A DNA stretch of 64,000 nt, from assembly GCF_030411995.1 (NCBI RefSeq), contig NZ_JASNRC010000002.1, forward strand, positions 1-64,000. Direction: 5' to 3'. The DNA is from Massilia sp. YIM B02769 (GTDB lineage Bacteria; Pseudomonadota; Gammaproteobacteria; Burkholderiales; Burkholderiaceae_D). The notes beneath the pieces are model-generated. The model did not search any database. It saw nothing but the letters and a program-made list of their open reading frames with translations, and had not been told where the DNA came from. Shown piece after piece: positions 50,424-62,379 of this stretch; position 1 is the stretch's first letter, and every line of letters starts with the position of its first letter. Both the position numbers and the translations under genes were made by a program.

Positions 50424-51050
50424 TCAGTCCTGCTGATAGTCATCCGCCAGTACATCGTCCGCGCGCCGCAAGCCACGGCCGCGCCGCTCGAATTTTGGCT
50501 CGATAAATTGCTGCGCACCCTTGACGATGGCTTGCGCGGTTTCCAGCGTTTGCGCCATGGCAGCCGCCACTTCGCGCATGGCGCCCACAGGTGATTCGGG
50601 AGGCGGCTTGCCAGCCTCCAGTTCGCGCCGCAGGACAGACGCCAGCTTCCAGCGCGCATCGCTGGGCCGGCGTACCCATAGTTCACGCCAGGCATTGCGC
50701 GGTTCGCCCATCACCGCCAGCACGAACTGGCGCGGCGACACCTGCCTGGCGCCATACATCAGCACATCCTGGCTGACCTCGGCGTAGTGATAGCGTCCTT
50801 CGTGATAAACGCGCAGTTCGCTGCCATGCCCCAGAAACAGGCATTTCCACTGGTAGCCGCCTGGCCTGCGATGGGAGGCGCCGGGATCGCGGGCGACCTC
50901 TCCCGCTTCGCGCGCGGCAATCCATTCGCGCACAGCAGACGCCAAGGCTTCGTCCGGCGATAAACTACTTCCAGAGCGCTCTAGATAAACGGCAAGCTCG
51001 CGCAGAGCAGCGGTGGCCCGTACCTCCGGCCCTCTTTCAACGTGTCTCAT
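50424..51050 (-). CDS. possible RAMA-domain protein with helical N-terminus
   Basis: 208 residues. N-terminal 50 residues are helical (RATAALRELAVYLERSGSSLSPDEALASAVREWIAAR) and could be ribbon-helix-helix or coiled. Residues about 65-145 (YQWKCLFLGHGSELRVYHEG, YHYAEVSQDVLMYGARQVSPRQFVLAVMG, RNAWRELWVRRP) look like a RAMA domain, often fused to restriction and methylation enzymes and thought to bind modified DNA or other ligands. Its start codon lies inside the repeat ATGAGAC, part of an array upstream. Function inferred. Confidence 0.55.
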   Translation of the reverse strand: MRHVERGPEVRATAALRELAVYLERSGSSLSPDEALASAVREWIAAREAGEVARDPGASHRRPGGYQWKCLFLGHGSELRVYHEGRYHYAEVSQDVLMYGARQVSPRQFVLAVMGEPRNAWRELWVRRPSDARWKLASVLRRELEAGKPPPESPVGAMREVAAAMAQTLETAQAIVKGAQQFIEPKFERRGRGLRRADDVLADDYQQD

Positions 51051-51152
51051 CTGGCGTTCTCATTTGTTCTCATCGGTTCTCGTTTGACCTCTGCCATTTT
51101 GACAAGTTCAGATAGAGAATGAATGAGACAAAATGAGAACGCTGAATGAGAC
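51044..51152. repeat. array of ATGAGAAC-like motifs in two opposed clusters
   Basis: Minus-oriented copies (GTCTCAT/GTTCTCAT/GTTCTCGT read on plus) start at 51044, 51056, 51066 and 51076, 10-12 bp apart. Plus-oriented ATGAGAC/ATGAGAAC copies start at 51123, 51133 and 51146. Clusters flank a centre with TTGACA (about 51099). Ten-bp spacing means one helical turn, as for cooperative binding sites or replication-type iterons. Confidence 0.65.
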
Positions 51153-51312
51153 GCTTTGGGAGAGGGCCTGTCTAGAGCCTCCCCCACCTCGTCTCTGTTG
51201 AAAGAAGAACTGGCTCCGCTGCAATTTGCTCCGCCGGATTTGCTCCGCTGCACTGCTTCACTGCCAGACCTTGGCTGGACGCAAGCAAGCGATGCAACGC
51301 GGGTGGGGCGAT

Positions 51313-51615
51313 TCAACGCAGGTGCGCAATCTCCACCGACCCGTCCTCGTCGAAGATCGGCGACGTCTTCGCCAGGCGTACGGCATCGTTGAAATCGTTC
51401 GCGCCGATCACGCAATAGCCCGACATGGCGCTGCTGCTGATCTTCGGGCCGAGCAGCCGGGTCGGCACCTCGACGCTGCCCTGGCTCAGGGCCCCGCGGT
51501 CCAGCAGCGCCCTGCCCAGCGAATCGAACCAGGACTCCCACTGCAATGGATCGTGCTGCCGGCCTTCGGCTTCCCCGACGGTCGATCCCCGAAAAACGAT
51601 CAGAAACTTGTCCAT
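51313..51615 (-). CDS. YCII-domain protein (YciI-like)
   Basis: 100 residues. MDKFLIVFRGSTVGEAEG, WESWFDSLGRALLDRGAL, SVEVPTRLLGPK, SGYCVIGANDFNDAVRLAKTSP and the final VEIAHLR match the YCII/DGPF family, a ferredoxin-like fold dimer that often has a catalytic-looking His/Asp pair and is sometimes linked to sigma factors. Function in this organism unknown. Confidence 0.85.
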   Translation of the reverse strand: MDKFLIVFRGSTVGEAEGRQHDPLQWESWFDSLGRALLDRGALSQGSVEVPTRLLGPKISSSAMSGYCVIGANDFNDAVRLAKTSPIFDEDGSVEIAHLR

Positions 51616-51744
51616 GCCGGCCCCTCACAGGTTGACGTGACCTGAACTGTAGCACCGGCCCGGCAGCGGCGACGCACCGCACCGGAAAGGCAAGCCTTAT
51701 CGTGCCGCAGGATTTTCCGGCCGGTGCTAAGCTGTGCATTGTTA

Positions 51745-51773
51745 ATAGTGCTACAACTTTTAACAAGCACTAT
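51745..51773. promoter_or_regulatory. 8-bp inverted repeat upstream of dps
   Basis: ATAGTGCT (51745-51752) and AGCACTAT (51766-51773) with a 13-bp AT-rich spacer, 24 bp before the dps start. Candidate operator for a redox or iron regulator. It only partly matches the ATAG-N7-CTAT pattern of OxyR, so the regulator is not assigned. Confidence 0.55.
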
Positions 51774-51796
51774 CACCTCACTACAGGAGAACCGCA

Positions 51797-52303
51797 ATGC
51801 ACATGGATACCGGCATCAGCACCGAAGACCGCGCCAAAATGGTCGAATCGCTCTCGAAGGTACTGGCAGACGCCTACATGCTCTACCTGAAGACCCACAA
51901 CTTCCACTGGAACGTGACCGGCCCGCTGTTCTCGAGCCTGCACGTGATGTTCGAAGAGCAGTACACCGAGCAATGGAACGCACTCGACGAGATCGCCGAG
52001 CGCATCCGCGCCCTGGGCCACTTCGCCCCGGCCACCTACAAGCGCTACGCCGAGCTGTCGAGCATCACCGAAGAGCCGGAAGTGCTCTCGTCCAAGGAAA
52101 TGATCCGCCAGCTGGTGGACGGCAACGAAATCCTGATCCGCACCCTGCGCGCAGGCGTGAAGGTCGCTGACGAACTCGACGATTACCCGACCGCCGACAT
52201 GCTGACCACCCGCATGGAAGTGCATGAGAAAAACGCCTGGATGCTGCGCTCCTTCCTGGAGCAAGGCGCCGGCGCGCAACAAGGCGACGCGTCGTCGGAT
52301 TAA
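51797..52303 (+). CDS. dps: Dps-family DNA-protecting ferritin-like protein
   Basis: 168 residues, AGGAGA 7 nt upstream. Ferroxidase residues: HNFHWNVTGPLF (H-x11-D/E), MFEEQYTEQWNALDEIAERI (D and E ligands). Four-helix bundle that forms a dodecamer, oxidises Fe(II) with peroxide and covers DNA in stationary phase. N-terminal 8 residues are short, so DNA binding by a Lys-rich tail is not apparent. An inverted repeat operator lies upstream. Confidence 0.95.
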   Translation: MHMDTGISTEDRAKMVESLSKVLADAYMLYLKTHNFHWNVTGPLFSSLHVMFEEQYTEQWNALDEIAERIRALGHFAPATYKRYAELSSITEEPEVLSSKEMIRQLVDGNEILIRTLRAGVKVADELDDYPTADMLTTRMEVHEKNAWMLRSFLEQGAGAQQGDASSD

Positions 52304-52616
52304 ACATTCGAAACAAGCAAGCCAATGCATGGCGCATCGATCCTGGTCGATGCGCCTTGCCTCCTTACCCTCCCCGCATCAGCCCCTCCCCGCAGTTCAC
52401 CTTCCGTGGCTGGAAATCGTTGTATAAAAGCGAATGGCATGCCGCCGATAAAGGTTAAAGTTATACTTTGGCATCAATCGCAAGGCGCAGCCCGGCCTGA
52501 CGATCAAGCGTTTTCCCAGCCGCGAACAAGTTGAAGAACAGAGCGACATGCTCCATGTGCCTTGCCACATGCGGGCATGACCAGGTTGTCGTGCAATGCC
52601 TCACAAAGGATGAGCG
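52304..52616. other. gene-free gap upstream of the two-gene accessory unit
   Basis: 313 bp. Candidate -10 boxes TATAAA (about 52432) and TATACT (52462-52467), neither with a strong -35. No complete terminator for dps with a T-run was found. AAGGA lies 5 nt before ATG 52617. Otherwise nothing recognised. Confidence 0.5.
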
Positions 52617-54023
52617 ATGCGCCTCAAGTTCACCTACATCGAAGCTGCGCCGGTGTCCTCACCGTACGGCGGCTTACAGGAAGATGTCCGCCAATTCTTC
52701 CAGAGCGTCAAGAACCGAGCGAAAACTACCGCCGAAGAGGGCGACGCCTTGCTGGAACGGGCACTGCCTCATCTTGCAAGCTACAGCCATCTCGATCCGC
52801 TGAACGCCGAGGACCTGCGAAAATTCCAGGGCGCGCGCGACCCGCATGGACAGCCCGTTTCGGCTGGCCAGGCGATCCACAATACCTTGCACGAGTACGA
52901 GCAGCGCTACATGAACAGTGGGCTCGGCGGCAAGCCGGGCGGCAAATCGGCGCTCCAGATCCTGCTGACCGAATTCGAAGCGCGCTTCGGTTACCGCAAG
53001 ATCCGGATCGCTCCCCTTGGCGGCGAGGTCTACGGCATCTCCTGCGAAACGAGCGCGGGGCCATTGCTATCGTTCGGCACCTTGTATGTTGCCGACAGCC
53101 GCTTCGTGGATGCGGGCGTCCGGGATACCGGTCTGCGGGCAGGGGTCTACGTCGACCGCGACGCTCCCGAGGGCCGGCACTATATCAAGCTGCCCGACGG
53201 CAGTTTCGTGAAGCGTTTCGTCATGCGCGGCCTGAGCGCCTACGACGCCATGCGTTTGTGGGCGTATCAATCCCTGACCCCGACCTACAACGATCCGGGC
53301 ATCGTCGACCAGGTGGAAAAACGCGCCGACCGCCATGGCACGGCCGTCCGCGATCTCGACCTGGGCGAACAGGTGCTGTCCCATACGCGCGGCTGGAAAA
53401 AACGCTTCATTTCCACCGGCACCAGCGAGCGCAGCGTGTATTCCACGCGCGGCACGCAGTTCAAGAGCCTGTACGGAGCTGCCGTCATCGACTTGGCCAA
53501 ACTGGTCAACCAGCACAGCATCGTCGATGTGCATCAGCCCGCGGTGGCGGCCAGGCATCTGGGGAATCCGGAAGACCTTCTCACCCACGGTACCGAACGC
53601 ACGGACACGGGCCTGACCGATATCGAAAAACAGCAATACATGGGCCTGCGCGACGTCGTACGCACGCGCGAACTGCTGATCCATGGCGATATCGATCATG
53701 CCGCGGTACGCGCCTGGCGTGGCTCTGCGAACCTGATCGGCCTGAGTGCGGATACGGGGAGTAACAAGGTAAAGATGCGCACCTGGTTCGATACCAATCT
53801 TTCCTGTCTGAGTCCGGCAATCACGTCGCACGAAATCCACGACTTTCGCGACATGGCGACCAACAGATTCTGGATTTTCATGGCGTTCCAGCATGACGCC
53901 GCGGCCGAGGTCTTCTCCAAGACAAGGCAACCTGCCCATCCCGCCGGAGGCAAGCTGCCGGATTTCGTGCAGGTAAAGCGCTTCGGCGGGTTCAGCCCGC
54001 GCGAACCCGAACGCGGCGGCTAG
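52617..54023 (+). CDS. unrecognised 468-residue protein with a possible ADP-ribosyltransferase-like domain
   Basis: No signal peptide or membrane segment. Residues 1-195 have no recognised fold. Residues about 198-370 carry a pattern like R-S-E mono-ADP-ribosyltransferases: R204 in FVMRGLSAYDAMRLW, STG at 266-268 in RFISTGTSERSV followed by YGAAVIDLAKLV and IVDVHQP, and E352 in RTRELLIHGDIDHAAVRAW. R to S is 62 residues and S to E 86, plausible for this fold. It is only a pattern match, so the family is inferred. First of two genes, 20 bp before an EEP nuclease-like gene. Lower G+C than the flanking core genes. Confidence 0.6.
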   Translation: MRLKFTYIEAAPVSSPYGGLQEDVRQFFQSVKNRAKTTAEEGDALLERALPHLASYSHLDPLNAEDLRKFQGARDPHGQPVSAGQAIHNTLHEYEQRYMNSGLGGKPGGKSALQILLTEFEARFGYRKIRIAPLGGEVYGISCETSAGPLLSFGTLYVADSRFVDAGVRDTGLRAGVYVDRDAPEGRHYIKLPDGSFVKRFVMRGLSAYDAMRLWAYQSLTPTYNDPGIVDQVEKRADRHGTAVRDLDLGEQVLSHTRGWKKRFISTGTSERSVYSTRGTQFKSLYGAAVIDLAKLVNQHSIVDVHQPAVAARHLGNPEDLLTHGTERTDTGLTDIEKQQYMGLRDVVRTRELLIHGDIDHAAVRAWRGSANLIGLSADTGSNKVKMRTWFDTNLSCLSPAITSHEIHDFRDMATNRFWIFMAFQHDAAAEVFSKTRQPAHPAGGKLPDFVQVKRFGGFSPREPERGG

Positions 54024-54043
54024 TACCACATAGACAAGAGGAC

Positions 54044-54967
54044 ATGCGCGTGTATTCGATCATGATCTGGAACGCCCAACACTTCGACCACCAGGAAAGC
54101 GCGCTGTCGAGTGCCTACAAGGACAAAAAGCAGTTTCTCGACTATTACATTGCACAAAGAAAACCCGGAATCCTTGCCCTGTTTGAAGCAGGCAAAACCG
54201 GCACGATCAACGAGAGCCTGGTCAGCGACCTGGCGTCCACCTATTCGTTGATCGCATGCCTGGAACAGGAAGGCGGAAAGAAAAAACACACGACGCTCGG
54301 CTCCCTGGTATTGGTCCGAAAAGACATTGCCGACCAGTTCGACAACGTCACGGATCGCTACATACTATCCGACAGCGAGCAACGTGCACCACTCATCATC
54401 CGGCATACGGAGAGCACTTTCGGCTTTGCCTTTTACCACGCCAACTCTTCCTACAAAGCCAGCGCGAATATCGTCGACACCATCGGTTTTATTAACGAGA
54501 ACGCCGACAATCTCGGCATCAAGAGCTTGCTGTTCTTTGGCGGCGACATGAATGTGGAAGGCCAGGCCGGGGCATCCACCATCCACGGCATGAACAAGTT
54601 GCTGCCGAGCGGCGGCGGTTATACGCACAGTAGCAGCTACAACGTCACGCTCGAGCACGCCGGCAATGAATTGAGGGACTTGCAGGAGCGCGGTAACTAT
54701 CTGCTATATACACCACAGCAGTACCTCAGGGAAGAATACATGCTCGCCCAAGGGATCGAACAATGCGAGATAGCGCCAGTCCTGCGCCTGCTCGACTATG
54801 CCTACGTGCGCCACCATGAGCACTGGAGAGCCGGATGCGAAGGCGGCGTGATCCTGGACAACAACTGGTATGGCAAGACCATCGGAATGCGCCGGGTATG
54901 CCTGGGTCAGCCGATCCGCAGCGACCACTTTCCTGTTTTGTTCACCTTGAATGCCACGCTTGGCTAA
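54044..54967 (+). CDS. EEP-family nuclease/phosphatase
   Basis: 307 residues, no signal peptide. Complete catalytic set of the endonuclease/exonuclease/phosphatase family (DNase I, CdtB, sphingomyelinase): N10 (MIWNAQHF), E48 (ILALFEAG), H132 (FAFYHANSS), D168 and N170 (FFGGDMNVEG), D251 (LLDYAYV), D294-H295 (RSDHFPVLF). Substrate could be DNA, RNA, phosphoinositide or lipid. The second gene of the accessory pair, clearly lower in G+C than the chromosome around it, suggesting transfer. Confidence 0.85.
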   Translation: MRVYSIMIWNAQHFDHQESALSSAYKDKKQFLDYYIAQRKPGILALFEAGKTGTINESLVSDLASTYSLIACLEQEGGKKKHTTLGSLVLVRKDIADQFDNVTDRYILSDSEQRAPLIIRHTESTFGFAFYHANSSYKASANIVDTIGFINENADNLGIKSLLFFGGDMNVEGQAGASTIHGMNKLLPSGGGYTHSSSYNVTLEHAGNELRDLQERGNYLLYTPQQYLREEYMLAQGIEQCEIAPVLRLLDYAYVRHHEHWRAGCEGGVILDNNWYGKTIGMRRVCLGQPIRSDHFPVLFTLNATLG

Positions 54968-54983
54968 GCGTGAAACAAGCCTG

Positions 54984-55388
54984 TCAGAGATCCGGCAGCT
55001 CGTAATCGAACTCGTAGAAATGCTGGCGCTCCTCGATCCGGATGCGCATCGTGCCGGCAATCCCCGCCAGCTCGCCCGTCCCCGAATCCGGCACCACGCT
55101 GATCGCCAGCGCCTGCTGGCCGCGCGCCATGGTGCCGCTGTGCTGGACCACGAAGCTGCCCGTGCGCCCCTGCAGGGTGCCGCTCACGCGCTCGATGGCC
55201 ACGTAGCCGGCCGAGCCTTCGGTGGTCGTCATCGCCGACAGCATCTCGCCCACGCCGCTGCCTTCCAGCGCGCCGTGGTAACGCTTGTCGATGGCCATGC
55301 GCCCGGTCGTGACATCGTCGCGCACCTCGGGCTGGCCTTGCGGAGAAACGGTGACGTCGAACGGTCCTGCGGCATGTTGCTGGCTCAT
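54984..55388 (-). CDS. DUF3224 family protein
   Basis: 134 residues from ATG 55388 (MSQQHAAGPFDVTVSP). A longer frame is discounted because GAGG lies close to this ATG. Lipocalin/allene-oxide-cyclase-like barrel: RMAIDKRYHGALEGSGVGEM, GYVAIERVSGTLQGRTGSFV, QHSGTMARG, VPDSGTGELAGIAGTM, YEFDYELP. Family function unknown. Confidence 0.9.
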   Translation of the reverse strand: MSQQHAAGPFDVTVSPQGQPEVRDDVTTGRMAIDKRYHGALEGSGVGEMLSAMTTTEGSAGYVAIERVSGTLQGRTGSFVVQHSGTMARGQQALAISVVPDSGTGELAGIAGTMRIRIEERQHFYEFDYELPDL

Positions 55389-55441
55389 GATGCCCTCACC
55401 TTTCCAAAGAAGAGATAAGGAACATTCTAGGCCAAAAAAGC

Positions 55442-55702
55442 TCAACCGGGCGAATGCAGATCGATGACTTTCATGACCGCGAGCGTGGTCTCGAGGTCGA
55501 GTTCGCCGGATGCGAACGCGGCGCGCAATGCGGCTTGCGGCACACCGGCAGCGGCGGCCAGGTGGGCGGTACCGTCGGCGCGCGCGGCCAACGCCAGCGC
55601 GTCGAGCAGCAAGGCGGCGTCGCCGCTCTCGAACGCCGCGGCCAGGTAAGCCGACAGGCCTTCGAGCGACGCCAGGTCGGCGGGAAGCGGTTGCGTATGC
55701 AT
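55442..55702 (-). CDS. HI1420/HigA-like antidote-type regulator, orphan
   Basis: 86 residues. Pattern LSAYLAAAFESGDAALLLDALALAAR, then the HTH-like HLAAAAGVPQAALRAAFASGELDLETTLAVMKV, is that of the addiction-module antidote family downstream of HI1419-type toxins. No toxin gene is adjacent, so it is an orphan. It lies between ftsB and a DUF3224 gene, stop and start 1 bp from ftsB, probably in the ftsB operon. Confidence 0.7.
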   Translation of the reverse strand: MHTQPLPADLASLEGLSAYLAAAFESGDAALLLDALALAARADGTAHLAAAAGVPQAALRAAFASGELDLETTLAVMKVIDLHSPG

Positions 55703-55703
55703 G

Positions 55704-56066
55704 TTAGTGGGTCACCGGCGGCGTGGCGTGCCCGCCCTTGACCTTCGGTGGCGGCGGTGGCGGCGGCACGGTCATCGATTCGACCGGCTTTTCGTTATGG
55801 CGCAGCACCTGCACGAAGATCTCGTTCTGCTTGATCATGCCCAGCTCCAGGCGCGCGCGTTCTTCCACGGCGCCCAGGCCTTCGCGCAGGTCGCGCACTT
55901 CGGAATCGAGCTTGGCATTGCGGGCCTTGCGCCCGTCGAGCTGAGCCTGGGCCACGGCCACCTGGTCGCGCAGGTCGGACACGGCCAGCATGCCGCCCTT
56001 CCCCAGCCACAGCGGGTACTGGATCAGCAACAGCAAGGCGGCAAGGGCAAGCGAAATCAGGCGCAT
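55704..56066 (-). CDS. ftsB: cell division protein FtsB
   Basis: 120 residues. N-terminal transmembrane helix ([20 protein letters not shown], residues 3-22), then a periplasmic coiled coil ([32 protein letters not shown]), [17 protein letters not shown] typical of the FtsB/DivIC family. A run of seven Pro sits near residue 103. It forms the FtsQ-FtsB-FtsL complex of the divisome. Follows eno, as in many proteobacteria. Confidence 0.93.
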   Translation of the reverse strand: MRLISLALAALLLLIQYPLWLGKGGMLAVSDLRDQVAVAQAQLDGRKARNAKLDSEVRDLREGLGAVEERARLELGMIKQNEIFVQVLRHNEKPVESMTVPPPPPPPKVKGGHATPPVTH

Positions 56067-56069
56067 GAT

Positions 56070-56105
56070 GGGAATATAAAACGCCAGCCGGTCGCGATGA
56101 CCGGC
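56070..56105 (-). terminator. weak terminator-like hairpin between eno and ftsB
   Basis: Stem GCCGGTC/GACCGGC (56087-56105). On the minus strand it is followed after a few bases by TTTTAT. May partly separate eno from ftsB. Confidence 0.5.
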
Positions 56106-56124
56106 CGGCGGAGTCGCTACAGAA

Positions 56125-57411
<1,287 letters not shown>

Positions 57412-57450
57412 TCAGTCTCCGGAAAGTAAGAAAATCGTCTCGCAGATGCA

Positions 57451-57479
57451 AGTCGAGGCGCCTCAGGGGCGCCTCGACT
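57451..57479 (-). terminator. strong hairpin between kdsA and eno
   Basis: Perfect 12-bp stem AGTCGAGGCGCC/GGCGCCTCGACT with a 5-nt loop, extended by flanking GCATC/GATGC-type pairing. No T-run follows directly on the minus strand, so it may be an mRNA-processing or attenuation hairpin rather than a full terminator. Confidence 0.6.
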
Positions 57480-57514
57480 GCAAGCATCTTTCACTAAATA
57501 CTAATCACTCAGGC

Positions 57515-60126
<2,612 letters not shown>

Positions 60127-60316
60127 TCAAGCTGGCAAGGACCACGGCCGTCCTGTTTGCGGGGCTGCTGTTGGCAGTTACACAAACACTTGTTATGTAT
60201 TGACAACAAGTGTCTGGAAAGCGACATGTTGGTGCAGCTTAAACGCGAAAGAAACAAACATTTCCATAAATCAAGCTACGATATTCCGATCCTTCACTTG
60301 TATAGGCAAGAATGTC

Positions 60317-62008
60317 ATGGGCTTCCTGAAACACCTGAATATCGGCAAACGCCTGGCCATCGGCTTTGCCCTGACCCTGGCGATGGCGGTCCTGATCGCC
60401 TCGGCCGGCGTCTGGCGCCTGCAGCGCGTGGCCGCCGACACGCAAACCATTCTGGCGCAGCCGCTGGCAAAGGAGCGCATGATTACCGAGTGGTACACGC
60501 AGATCTTCTCGGCCGTGCGCCGCACCGCCGCCATCGTCAAGAGCAGCGACCCGGCCCTCGGCCCCTACTTCAAGGAAGACGCGGCGCTCAGCGCCAAGGT
60601 GTCGGCCGAACTGGTCGCCCAGATCGAACCGCTGATCGCCGGCCGCGAGGAAACCGCCCTGTTCGCGAAGATCGGCGAGCAGCGCAAGCTGTACAGCAAG
60701 GCGCGCGACAGCGCGGTCAAGGCCAAGGCCGAGGGCGACCAGGAACTGGCAACGAAGATCCTCGACGAATCGTTCACGCCCACCGCCAGGGCCTACCAGG
60801 AATCGGTGCAGCAACTGGTCGCCATGCAGCAGGCCCACATCACCCGCATGGCTCAGGAAATCGACGCCACCGCCCGCTTCGGCACCACCCTGATCGCGGC
60901 GCTGACGGCGTGCTCGGTGCTGCTCGGCGCGCTGGCGTCCTGGCTGCTGGCGCGCGGCATCGTGGGGCCGATCCGCCAGGCCGTGGAACTGGCCGAAACC
61001 GTGGCCGGCGGCGACCTGACGCGCCGCATCGAATCCGACGCGCGCGACGAAACCGGCGCCCTGCTGCGCGCCCTGCGCCACATGAACGACAGCCTGGTGA
61101 CCATCGTCAGCCAGGTGCGCAGCGGCACCGAGACGATTTCCGGCGCCTCGGGCGAAATCGCCGCCGGCAACCTGGATCTCTCGGCCCGTACCGAGCAGCA
61201 GGCGTCGGCCCTGGAGCAGACCGCCGCCTCGATGGAAGAACTGACCGGCACCGTGCGCCAGAACGCGGACAATGCGCGCCAGGCCAACCAGCTGGCGATC
61301 ACCGCCTCGAACGTGGCCGTGGACGGCGGCGCCGTGGTGAGCCAGGTGATCACCACCATGGGCTCGATCAACGCCTCCTCGCGCAAGATCGTCGACATCA
61401 TCGGCGTGATCGACGGGATTGCCTTCCAGACGAACATCCTGGCCCTGAATGCGGCCGTGGAAGCGGCGCGTGCCGGCGAACAGGGGCGCGGCTTCGCGGT
61501 CGTGGCGTCGGAAGTTCGCACGCTGGCCCAGCGCTCGGCGGCGGCGGCCAAGGAGATCAAGGCCCTGATCGGCGACTCGGTCGCGAAGGTCGACGCCGGC
61601 GCCAAACTGGTCGACCAGGCCGGCGCGACCATGGAGCAGGTGGTGGACTCGATCCGCCGCGTGACCGACATCATGGCCGAGATCACCCATGCGAGCGCGG
61701 AACAGACCGGCGGCATCGAGCAGGTGAACGCGGCCATCGGCCAGATGGACGAGGCGACCCAGCAGAACGCGGCCCTGGTCGAGGAATCGGCCGCGGCGGC
61801 GGGGGCGATGCAGGAGCAGGCGGCGAAGCTGGCGGAGGCGGTGGGTGTGTTCAGGGTGGAGGGGCGTGCGGTGGCTGCAGCGCCGGCGCCGGCACGTGCG
61901 CTGGTGCCCGCAAAGCCCGTCGCGCGCGCGGCACAGCCGAAAGCGGCAACGCCTGTCGTGAAACCTGCGCGTACCGCTACCGCCACCGAAGAGTGGGAAG
62001 AGTTCTAA
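60317..62008 (+). CDS. methyl-accepting chemotaxis protein
   Basis: 563 residues from ATG 60317 ([20 protein letters not shown]). A longer frame exists but lies in pyrG. TM1 about 12-34, a periplasmic four-helix bundle sensor of about 150 residues, TM2 about 188-212, HAMP (about 213-265), then the signalling domain with hairpin tip region [20 protein letters not shown] (about 365-385). The Ala/Pro linker ends in EEWEEF, close to the EWETF-type pentapeptide that tethers CheR/CheB. Ligand unknown. Confidence 0.95.
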   Translation: MGFLKHLNIGKRLAIGFALTLAMAVLIASAGVWRLQRVAADTQTILAQPLAKERMITEWYTQIFSAVRRTAAIVKSSDPALGPYFKEDAALSAKVSAELVAQIEPLIAGREETALFAKIGEQRKLYSKARDSAVKAKAEGDQELATKILDESFTPTARAYQESVQQLVAMQQAHITRMAQEIDATARFGTTLIAALTACSVLLGALASWLLARGIVGPIRQAVELAETVAGGDLTRRIESDARDETGALLRALRHMNDSLVTIVSQVRSGTETISGASGEIAAGNLDLSARTEQQASALEQTAASMEELTGTVRQNADNARQANQLAITASNVAVDGGAVVSQVITTMGSINASSRKIVDIIGVIDGIAFQTNILALNAAVEAARAGEQGRGFAVVASEVRTLAQRSAAAAKEIKALIGDSVAKVDAGAKLVDQAGATMEQVVDSIRRVTDIMAEITHASAEQTGGIEQVNAAIGQMDEATQQNAALVEESAAAAGAMQEQAAKLAEAVGVFRVEGRAVAAAPAPARALVPAKPVARAAQPKAATPVVKPARTATATEEWEEF

Positions 62009-62379
62009 GGTAGGGTGGACGGGTTCCCCGTCCACGCGTCGATCGTTAGCGCCTCTCGTTCCGGCTCGACGATCTTGCCACCATCATCAATGAGGTAGGG
62101 TGGGCGCCCCTGTGCCCACGCGGTAAACGCACGCGTCATCGGGGCTGTTGCCTGCCCCGCTATCGGTCCGCATGATCCGCGTGGGCACGGAGTGCCCACC
62201 GTACGGGAAGCGATCCGGACCCGCGGCACGGAAGCCCGGAAACGATCTGGACTCGCGGCACGGAAACCCGGAGACGATCCGGACTTACGGTGACAAACGC
62301 CGTTCGACAACCGTGCACGTCTTGACGCTCCCTACCCGCTCGGGCAGAGTTGCGCCAACGTACGCTTCCCCTGCATCCC
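62009..62379. repeat. gene-free gap with three REP-like units and a 32-bp tandem repeat (locus 5)
   Basis: REP units at 62010-62038 (GTAGGGTGGACGGG...CCGTCCACGCG), 62095-62122 (GTAGGGTGGGCG...CCCACGCG) and 62178-62206 (CGCGTGGGCAC...CCCACCGTACGG). A tandem repeat with unit CGATCCGGACCCGCGGCACG plus 12 more bases starts at 62211, 62243 and 62275, exactly 32 bp apart (two full, one half copy). No gene seen. Confidence 0.85.
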
